Virus record (IMG/VR): IMGVR_UViG_3300020214_000064
Location: 1-32,812 of that record
DNA length: 32,812 nucleotides
Strand: one strand, 5' to 3'
Source of the DNA: a virus
In this document: in pieces, positions 14,201 to 26,200 of the stretch
Layout of the letters: the number at the start of each line of letters is the position of its first letter
How positions within the stretch are numbered: position 1 is the first letter of the stretch
Made by a program: the position numbers and the translations under genes
Notes under the pieces: model-generated
What the model saw: only the letters and a program-made list of their open reading frames with translations
Told to the model about the DNA's origin: nothing
The model's database searches: none

Positions 14201-17200
14201 GGTGCAAACCCTGTAGTTTATAATGGCACATTTATTGTAACGTCTCGTATTGATGACCTTACATTTTCATATCAATTAACTACTCCAACTACCATAGTCC
14301 CTCAAGGTAATATTATTCTTTCTGTTGACTTAAACAGAGGGAAGTCTGATGTTACTTCAATTAATAAAATAATCAACGAATTTACCTCTAACGTTCAAAA
14401 TACATTCTTCAACAAAGATTATGTCTATGTTGCTGCAAGTGGTCTTCCAAACTATAAAATTGGACCTTTTACTGGGTCTGCCCTTATTCCTGGAAATCAA
14501 CGTAAACTACTAAGATTCCCCAGAAAAGTCCAGACTATTTCAGAAAGACAAAGTATTACTCCTGGCACATCTATTGGTGCCTGGATAAATGGAGTTTCAA
14601 TTTGGTCTTATAAATCAAGAGAATTCGTTAGATTTGGACCCATTACATCTATTGATGTTTTAAATGGTGGTGATGGATATGATGCAGGAAATCTACCTGC
14701 GCTAGAAATTAACGGTGGTAATGGCACAGGTGCTGCAGCAGAAGTGGAAATTAATGGAAAATTAGTTTCTTTTGATGTAACTAATAAAGGCAGTGGTTAT
14801 ACCGAACAACCTTTAGTTTCCATTGTCGGTGGTGGTGGTGTTGGTGCTACTGCACAAGCAGTTGTTACTGGTGGCAAAGTAACTAGAATCTTAGTTGAGC
14901 AACCTGGTAGTGGATATACATCTCAACCATCAGTATCTATTACTGGTGGTGGGGGCACTGGTGCAGTTGCTGTTGCTAGCGTTAGAGGACCCGTAAAATC
15001 TGTTAAGGTTACTGCTTTTGGTAGTGGGTATACGTCAGTGCCAACTATTAGATTGAATTCTGGTGAAGATGCATTAGCACAACCAATTGTAATTAATGGT
15101 CGTCTCGTTTCCATTGCTATCATTAATTCTGGAAAGGGATATACAACTCCACCTACACTTGTTATTAATGGAGATGGTTTTGGTGCTATTGCAAAAGCAA
15201 TTATTGGTACAGTTGGTGAAGATAAAGGTCGAGTTTTAAGTGTTGAAATTCTAAACAAAGGTATCGGATACACTCAAGGTAATACGACAATTAGATTAGA
15301 ATCTGTAGGTGAAAATGCAACATTCCAAGCAAATGTATTTGAGTGGAATAAAAATCTTCAATCAGAGTTATCTGCTAAGTTTGATTTTGCTAGTGGTTAC
15401 GTTTTTACAGGAGCAAATAATCAGTTTGGTGGAGAATATGCTCACCTATCAGATCCTAAGCAGTTAAGATATGTTGTTGGTGACAATGTTTTCTTAAATC
15501 CTGTTACACAAAAATTCCAAGAATTAAGTGCAAACTTTAAGCACTCCCCAATCTTAGGTTGGGCATATGACGGCAATCCAATTTATGGTCCATATGGATA
15601 TATTGACCCAACAGACCAAAATAGTGGCATTAGAAGACTTCGCACATCATATAAGTTAAAGACTAATATTGTATTTGATGCCATTACTAATCCAACTCCT
15701 GCCCGTATTGATGGTCCATCATTAACAACATATCCTGCAGGGACTTTCATCGATGATTACTTCTATAATTTCCAATCTGGAGATTTAGATAATTATAATG
15801 GTCGTTTTTGCAAAACTCCAGATTTTCCAGATGGAGTATATGCATATTTTGTCACTGTTGATGCATCGGATGCTGGTATTGCAGAGTTTCCATATATTGT
15901 TGGACCTCAATATAATTCATTACCAGATGGTTGGAATTTTGGTCAAGGGGCAACCCAAGAAAATATTCCAATGGATGTTGTTAGGTTTAGAGACCCATTT
16001 ACTGATGTTGATATTGATGTAGAGCGCCAACCAAACCAAACAACTAGTATACTTACTACAGAAATTGAAGGATATCCAATTGTTTTTGATATTCAAGATT
16101 CAAATAACGATGGGTTGATTGACGCAAATGAACAACAAGAGGTATTAGAGTTATCAGAAGAAGCAACTCTACAAATTTTTGATTACTTCCCACAAGTATC
16201 TGTAGAATCTAGAGTCGATATTGAAGTTGAGAGCACTACTCAATTTGAAGATGCTATAATCGATGGATTTGTAATTGAAAATCCAGGTGTTTCGTATCAA
16301 GTAAATGATGTAGTATTTTTTGATAATGAAGGTACTGGTGGATTTGGTGCATCTGCATTAATTGATTCCGTTAAAGGTCAAAAACTTGTTAGTTATACAA
16401 AAGAAATTATTGCTGATAAACCATATGGTGTAATAACAACTGAGATTGGACATGAATTAAAGCAGAATGATGAAATTATTGTAGATTCGACTCCAGTCCT
16501 TGATAATACCAATAAAACATTTAAAGTTAAAGTTGTTGCTGGTATCGAAAAAATTAATATTATACAAAGCGGCACAGGATATAACGAGACTATTCCACCA
16601 ACATTTGAATTACTGTCAGAAACTGGACAAGATGGTGCACTTGAGCTGGTATTAGAAAATACTGGGCAAATTAATAAAGTTAATATTATTAATTCTGGAA
16701 ATGCATATGATACTGCAAATCCTCCAGAGATTCGTGTATCACACCCACAACAATTTAAGAAAACTCGTTATTGGTTAACTGAGTATTATGAAGCATCTGG
16801 TGTAGTAAGAGTTTATCACTCTGTAACTACTTCTCAAAGATTTACATATATTTGTGGAAGTATTACTGAAACAGATGGTGATATTGCAGGATTCATTGCT
16901 AAGTTTGATGACCTTGGATCTAAGGTTTGGGAGAGAAATTTACTTCCACAAAACGCTGGTCAAAAACGATTAGAATTTGTCAAAATGGTGGTCACTGAAG
17001 ACACCGAAAATGATTTTATCTATTTGGTTGGTCAATCATATAATACTGGAAGCACACAATATAATCCAGATGTCTTCCTTGCATTATATGAGTCTGGATA
17101 TAATAATGCAAATGTCCCTGATGGAATTCTGAAGTGGCAAAGGTCAATTGCTGGTATTTCTGGTAGCACTAGAAGAGATTATGTAACGTCAATCGCTCTT

Positions 17201-20200
17201 GACCAAGAGAAGAGAATTTATATCTGTGGATATACAGATACAAACTCTCCTGATCCAGACGACATGTGGGTTATCCAATGTAGTATTGATGGGGATATTA
17301 AAGAGAAGCGTAAGATTGCATCTGAAGATGCATCTGAAAAGATGTATCAGATTCAAATGATAAAAGATGACATATTCTTCTTTGTTGGAGTAAATGAGGA
17401 TAATGACGATTTACTCTTTGGTCAATTTGAATTTGATGGTGCAAATATTGAAGTTGATTGGATTAATCAAATTCCTGTTATTGGTGGACAAGTGCAAAAT
17501 CCAAAATTTGCATTTGATGAGTATGGAGCATGTGTTGTTGTTTGGGATGTATTTAACTCAGTAACTGCTAAAGTTGAAAAAATTCAAGTTAGTAAGTTTC
17601 TGTTAGAAACTGCTAGATCTGTATGGGATTGGTCCAAGACTGTTACACTTTCAACAACATTCACATCCATTAATAACGCTGGAATTTCTGTAGATATATT
17701 TGGTAACTATGTAGTAGTATCTGATGTAGTAACAGAGCAGAATGAAAAATTTGCAATAATTCATTACTTAAAATATGATGGCAGTATCCTTAAAGAAACT
17801 AAAGTTAAAGATGTAACTAATATTGGATTTAGTGCAAAACATCACACCACAGATAATTCTGGTGATTGTATTATCGTAGCAAATCGTCAACAATCAAACC
17901 AATTAGCATCCTTTAGATTTAATACTTTTGGAAACCTAGAATTTGATTTTACAAAACAAAAGTTAGCAACTTGGTCATATGTAGACCAAACAAATGTAAC
18001 TTTAGACTCAACTGTATTTAAATATGGCACTCGGTCATTGAAGTATCTTGCTGGAGGTAAACCAGCAAAACTGAATAATTTTAATATTACTCCAGTTGAA
18101 TGGTCAATGAGAGCATGGTTCTCAATGAAGACTACTGCTTGGTCAACCGCCCATGAACCTGTATTCTTTGAAGTTGTCCCTGCTACTGGTAGCAAGATTC
18201 GTTTTAGTATCGATGGCAATTCAAGTAGTCCCAATTATCAAAAAGTATTAGTATACGTCAATTCCACTTTAGTTGCATCCTCAGTTTCACAAACCAGTTG
18301 GACTGCCTTCGGTGGCGCTGCTTGGGTGCACATTACCTTCCAGAAGCGTTTAGAATCTCTTGGTCTCTATAAGTATGAAGTATTTGTTAATGGTAATCTC
18401 CAATTAAGTTATCAATCCACTACTGACATTGGTCTTGATGATGTTGTAATCGGTGGTCCTGTAACATCACCAACTACAACTAACTGCTTTATCGGTAATA
18501 TTGACGATTTGGTTATTGATGATATTGCACCATACTTTAACTCATACACTGTGCCAACAGCTGAAATTGAGATAACCACTAGAGACTCTGATGTTGCATT
18601 AATTAAGTTTGATAGATTACATACAAACCGCGATACCTTTACTTTTGCAGATTTAACAAAGTATAAAGACTTTGAATTTAGTGATATTGAAAGTACTACA
18701 ACTTGGACAGACATTGTTATTCCTGGATTTACTACCTGGGAACTAGGTCCTGGTGGATTACAAATTCTCGATATGTCTCAGGTAGTGTCAACCTTTAATC
18801 CAACAACATTTAATTTAACTACTAAAAAATATCAATATACATCAAAAACCTCTACAATTCCTTCTCCTAGAGGTAAGAGATTACTGATTACATCCGAAGT
18901 AATTAATAAATTCTACTTAAAAGATGCATCTTATCAAAAAATTGATAATGTGATGAATATTGTATTAAATCAAGATGTAAAATTCACAAAATATGCTCTT
19001 TTACAACAATTTAATTCTTTAGGTGTTGTTTCAGCATTTGGCACAATTGTAGAAGTCCCAACAGGATCTTTAACACAACCTGGAGTTGGAAATACCTATA
19101 AAATTGGTAAAGTTTTTGGCACCTTCAACACTACAGATAGATTAAAAACTAGTGTAGGTGATATTAACCACATTGAAGGAGAATACTTTGATACTGAAGA
19201 AGCAGAATCTCCCTGGCAACCTGGCAAAGCGTATGTAGTCGGAAATAGAGTATATTCAAACAAGAGAATTTATGCTTCACAGACAGATGGAGTTTCTGGC
19301 ACCATTTCACCACAACATACAGCTGGTACTGCAACTGATGGGAATCTCAATTGGGCATTAGTCGGTAATGCAGGTATCTTTACTATAAACTTGGCAGAAA
19401 AACCATATCCAAGACCAAAATATACAGATTTGGATATGCCTGAGTGGGATGCTCATAAGTTATATGCTGTTGGTCAAAAAGTATGGTGGAAATTAAACGT
19501 TTATACAGTAGCAACTGGTGGAGGTGGAGTTTCTGGGACTAATCCTCCAGTTCACTCTAGTGGTAATGCATCCGATGGTGGAGTAACTTGGAGTCATACA
19601 TCTACTAACACACCAATTTCTTCATTTGCAAGATTTTTACCATATGACCAAGGAAATCATTACAGTGTTACTATTGAAGAAATACATCCTGGGTCGAATT
19701 TTATTCCTGGAGATGTAGTAACTTTTAATCAATCAAATCTTCAATTGTCAACAGATAGAAAAGTTGCAACTATTCTTGGATTTGCATCTGTTAAAAAAAT
19801 TCGTGTTACAGCACGTTTAGAAAAAGATATTATTCCACAAACTCCTACTAGGACAAATTTAGTATACTGCACATCATCGACTCCACACTTCTATAAGGAA
19901 TCAGATATTATTTTCAGTGAGGGATTCCAAGGCACTCAATTCAATGGGTCATTCTTTGTTAAGGATGTTATTGGTAGTAGAGATTTTATATTCGCAATCC
20001 GATCAACTGCTCTTACAGCACCACAATTTACTTCAAATGCAATTGCAAATGTTAATATCTATGCTAAGCACCCAACATTAACTTTTACACGTAATCATCA
20101 ATATAATTTTGATTTGAGTGATGCATCTAATTTTGGTTATTATCTCTCATTCTCTCAAGATAATCAATATAAATTAGAATATTCATTCAATAATATTATT

Positions 20201-23200
20201 AGGGAAGGCACTCCAGGGATAGCTGCTCTAGGAGCTGCACCATTTGTTAAATTCCTAGCAATCGGTGCTCTTACAAATATTTCTTATTATTTCGATCCAT
20301 CACGCATTGGTAATACATCTCCAGTGGGAGCAAATTCATTTATTGACGTATTAGAAACTCCATTCAAAGGACGATTTAAAATCAATGAGGTCACTAATGA
20401 TTTCACCTTTAAATTCCCGCTTTTGATAGAACCAGAAAGGTCATCTGCAGAAGTTGGAGCTGACGACCAGGATAATGAATATTCATATTATTCAACTACT
20501 TCAGTAAAAGCAGTTGGTCCAATCAACTCAATTAAACTTGTTTCTCCTGGTGGATTCTATAAGAAACTTCCAATTGTTAAAGAAATTGCATCTTTCCGCA
20601 GAATTGAAAAAATTATTATTGTCTCTGGTGGCACAGAGTATGCCCCTGGTGTATATTACGATGTCCCTATTTTTGGAGATGGAGAAGGAGCAAAATGTAT
20701 TGTTACTGTAGATTTTGATGATGAAGTGGGGTCTGGCACCGTAGTCGATATTGATATATCGGACCCAGGAAAAGGATATACCTTTGCAACTGTAGATATT
20801 GATGCAATCCCAGGAATTTTAGGACCACAACTTGCTGGCTCTGGTGCTGTAGCTACGGTAATCATTCCAGAAGAAGGTAGCGGATCGTCAGTATTCCTCA
20901 CTGGTAAGAATATTGGTAAGATTAAGAGATTAAAAAATAATGAATTTGGATTTGGTTATTCACATGACTACACATTAAAACCAGAAATTACATTCCCAGT
21001 TAATTTACAGTTATTCAATACTTCTATTCTATCTCAAATCAAGGTTACTAATCCTGGTAGTGGATATACATCTGCTCCTGCAGTAGTTATTGAAGGTGGT
21101 GGCGGTACTGGTGCTGATGCACTTGCAATTATTAAGAATAATCGTTTAAGTGAAATTCAAATTAAAAATCCTGGGTCTGGATATTCATCAGAACCAACAA
21201 TAACTCTTAAATCAGAATTTAACTACGTAGTTAACCTTGACCTCAACTATTTGCAGTTTAATTTCCCGCATGGTATTACAACTGGTGCTCCAATTCAACT
21301 TAGAGCTGAAGATGTCGGCACTACTGTTGGTGAGCTTCCAAAACCAAGTAGTGCTGGTTTAACAACTTTAGTTGAAGGACAAATTTATTATGCAATTACT
21401 GGAGATATAAACTCTCTTGAGCCAGCTCAACTTAGATTTGCGTTAACAGCACAGGCTGCAGCTGCTGGCGATTACATTACATTTTTAACACAAGGTAGTG
21501 GTCGTCAAGTTCTATTGACGGAAGTCTTCGGTGGTAAAGCCGAAGCAGTTGTAGAAACTTCAAGATTCTTAGCAGGCGAAACAGTATTCCAAGGAAGCAC
21601 TATTGAGCAGGCGACTGCAATAGGTAAAGTATCTACAAATACTGGATGGCAGATTGGTCCCAAAATTCTAAAAATTGTTGATTATGAAGGAGATTGGAAA
21701 ATCGGGGAAAAGGTAAACGGTGTTATTTCTAAAGCATCTGGAGTAATTGATAATTTGAGCATGGCTCGTGGTGTGTTGAATATTGGGTCATTAACTAAAA
21801 CTCCTGGTAAGTTTATTGATGATGTGGGCAAACCTTCAGAAATTGTCCAAAAAATTCAAGATTCATTCTTCTATCAAAACTTCTCATATGTTGTTAAGTC
21901 TGATATTCCAATTACAAGATGGAAAACCCAAATTTTACGAAATAACCACGCAGCTGGATTCTTAATGTTTGGACAATTGCAATTGTCTGGTGGAAAAGAT
22001 ATATCTGGACGTAGAGTTGCAACGGCGTTTACAAAAGAAGTAAACATTAATAACTATGCAAATATTAATGAAATCACTTCTTTTGCTGCGGCAGAACCAA
22101 TCTATACCGACTATAATAATACAGAAGTCCTTTTCCGTAAGAAGCGTTTAACATCTTCAGAAGAAATTCTGACTTCTATCGTTAAAAAATTGGACAATAT
22201 AGCTAATCTCTTTAATGGAATTGATAAAGCATTCCCATTAACGATTCAAGGGGAGCAAGTAGTAATTAATACTAATCAGTTGCTTATTACACTGAATGGT
22301 GTAATTCAATCTCCTGGAGATGCATATCAAGTAGTTGGCGGAAATATTGTATTCTCAGAGCCACCTAAACCGTCATCTAAGGTAGTTTATAAAACATTAG
22401 GAATTACTCCTATACCGATTTATAGAATTGCTTTATATAGTGCACAGGTTGGTGCTACTAATTATGGTATTTTCCCAACATTAGGGCAACAAGTAAAGGG
22501 CAATAATAGTAATGTTATTGCTACAGTAATTGATTCTGGCACAAATCATATTGATGTTATTAATCTTACTGGTGGGTCATTCCAATTGAATGAAGAAATT
22601 GTTAGAGGAAATTTATTCTCTGCATTAGTACAAACAGTAACTCTTCTTAATACTGAAACTATCTTTAGATTTGAGGAAACAGTTACTAATTTAAGTGGAA
22701 ATACGGCAGTTATCAATCAAGTTAATGTCAATAATGGTCAATTAACAGATAGAGTAGTTGTAAGTAAAACATCTGGCACTGCTGAATATGAGACAGGAAT
22801 TTTTGATATTAAATTAAACGACTTCATTTATTCAGCATCTAGTAAAATTGCTGGTAAGGTAACATATATTTCACCTTATGTTGACCCACAAACTAATCAA
22901 CCTGTTGAAGAATTAATTCTCAACCAAGGGTCAACTTTTTACGGATTGCTGTTTGAGCGTTTAGTTAGTATTACCAATCCCAATATTATCCTTGATGATA
23001 TTTCAAAATCATCTATTACTCCAACAGAATTATATGACTCAGATAAACGTATTAATTCCAGTTTCTTAAGTTTTGAAGATGTAAGAAGCACAGAAGTTGA
23101 ATATACAGATCTTGCTAATGGCACTTTAGTAGACGAAGAATTTGTTGCAAACAAAAAAGTAGTTTATGCAAATCCCGTTTCGGCATATCATGGAAGTGCT

Positions 23201-26200
23201 ACTAATAGATTTAAAGATGCATCAGACATGATTAAATTCAATAAGCAAGAAATTATTGATTTTGCTGAAGCTGAAATTGCTGTGGAATTCCCAGACTTTT
23301 ACTTCCCTGGTGATGTTATTACAAATCCATTCAGCAGATATTCAGATGCTTATAGAATGATTCAGAAAAATAAAAATCTGATTGTGGGTATGGCATATGA
23401 TGATATGAAGACCCAGTATCCATCAGCAACTATACCAAATGTTAATAAGTGCAAGAGAGATCTTACTTATTTCGTAGATGCATTGTCAATTGACGTTTTC
23501 CGTGGGGGAAATGTATATACTAGAAAATTCACTTTGCAATATTTTGTCAATGGCACTTTCACTTATGTAAATGCTCAAGAATTAGAGACTCGTTTCGCTT
23601 ACGAAAAAGCACTGAGCTGGATGAAGAAAGCAATTACTAATCAACTGGCTGGCACTATTACTGCAGTAAACTCTACAGATTCTTGGGTTGGATATCAAGA
23701 TTTAACAATCACTGCAGACCCATCACCAAATGACCCATATGGCACAAATGGAAGTAATACAAGTAACACAAATATCGATGTCTGCTCAGATGTACAAGAC
23801 GCTCTTGAAACACTTTGGGAGATAGTTGATGTTGCTTTGGGTGATGGCGACCTCACTGAATTACCAGATGAAGACCTAGGCACATATTCTCCTAATGAAA
23901 TTAAGTGCCGTCGCGATATTGGTCTCTTTATTGATGCTATTGCAGATGATGTAGATAGAGGTGGAAACTATAACATTGTAAAATTCACTAAAAAATATTT
24001 CAATACTAGTGGACAACCTATTACAAATGGTTTAGTTAATGAAGAAGCACAGTCAGTTGTTGCATTTGAAAAAGCAAGAGACCTTGCATATAGAGCAATT
24101 AATAATCTCTTATACTATAAGATTCTTTCTCCTGTCAGTCCTAATTACAATCTTAACGACCCTCTGAGTTACGGTGGTACTGCACCAGGTCATACTTATG
24201 ACGCAAACTATAGTTCTGGTAATAATCAAGATGTTGCAAACTGTGCTGATGTTAAATCGTATATTGCAACACTTACTGATATTGCAGTTGATGCCATCGT
24301 TGCTGGAAATCTGGATAACATTAATGCACTGTCAAGTATTACTGATGGCACATATGAAGACGGTGAAAATGTTAGGTCAACTAAACTTGCCTTTAAGAAT
24401 AAATCTACAGGATTATTCACAACTGGAGACCAGATTAAAGGTGTAACTAGTAATGCAATTTTCAAAGCAATTGGGTCTAATACAGGACTGAAGTGGATTT
24501 ATGCTGGACCAATCACTGGAACATTCCAAGTTGGTGAGTATATTACAAATTCAACTCTTACAAATCAAGGTGGTGTTACTCAAAGTGTTGTTGTTAAGAA
24601 AGCAGAATTAAGTGGCACAAAATCTCTCAAATTCTCTGGCACCTCATATCTTAGTGCAGCAGAATCATATGATTTTAATTTTGGTGCTGTAGATAATTTT
24701 ACACTTGAGGGTTGGATTAGACCATCTGGTATCACTGGCACCCAACATATCTTTGATTTAAGAAGGGTTGTTGATTCTGGGTTAAGAGTTATCATGGATA
24801 ATAAAAAACTCAGAGTTTATGATGGCACAACATCATTAATCATTAGTGCAGATGTATTTAATACGGCAAACACATGGTATCACGTTTCAGTCGTAAGAAC
24901 TAATAATGTCCTTCAGGCATATGTAAATGGTGCACAAGTTGGGTCTAATTATGCAGATACTAACAATTATAAGTATGCACCATGCTACGTTGGATCTAGT
25001 TTCCAGGGCACCAGTGCATTTACTGGATATATGGATAATGTATATGTGAAGAAGGGCGAGTCAGACCATACTGGTGCTTTCACACCCCCAACACAAATTG
25101 ATTATACAGATAGTAACATTGTGCTTGGATTGGATGGAGAAGGTCCACTTATTGTTTCGACAACAGACACTTATGCAACGTTAACTAGTGTTAATGTGTA
25201 TAGCTCAACTATCAAAGTAGTAGACTATGAGAATTTGAGTTTTGTAATTAAAGATATTGACCTTGGTAGAAAAGAATACAGAGATTGTGCAAAAATTATT
25301 GGTGTGAATTCAGCTTGGATTGCTGATGAAGCAGTTGGACGCATGAAAACTCAGTTTCCTGATTTCATTATGCCTGGAGATGACCCAGGAAGTAATCAAT
25401 ATGGTGGCACAAATTACTGCATAAGAGACACAAGAGATTTTATTATTCCAGCTTTGGTAAAAGATTTAGAAACTGGAGGAAATTATAATACTTTATATAC
25501 TGCTCGTACATATCTGACAACATCTGGTAAATTGCAGCATATTGGAAATGAAATTCTTCAAACTGTATATACTTGGGATGAAGTAAGCAATATTATGATT
25601 GATGTAATCACTACAGTAAGTAGTGATTTGACTGGTGCATATTCAGATAGACTTCGTATTCCAAATAATTTTGCTTCACCTGCATCACAAGCGGTGCAAG
25701 ATGAAATCCGTAAACTTATGGATGACATGTTGGAAGTCATTGCACCATCTCCTGATAGATTCCGTGATTCTGGAGTTATTATTTGGAAAAACCGCGATTA
25801 TATTGCTGATGAAGTTGTTGGTTATATTCAGAACAAATATGTCCAAACTCTTGGTGGTGTTGCAGTAGATTTCCTGATTATTCCTGGTGGAGATGCCGCA
25901 TGTAAGAAAGATATTAAGACTTATATTATTCCAGCAATTATTGCTGATTTAGCGACAGGCGGCACATATCAAACACAAACTGTAATTGACAATTATCTCG
26001 ATAGTCAAAAGAATATTTTGTTTGTTGAAGATGAATTAAATCCAATGTTGGATGCATTTAATAGGACAAAAGAATTGTGCCAATATGCAATTAATAATCT
26101 TCTGTTGAACCCAGGTGAAACTGCTGCTGGTTTAGGGGTGCCAACCTGGGTGCAAGATGACTATTATGAGCCACAATATACTACGAAAAATGCATATCGT

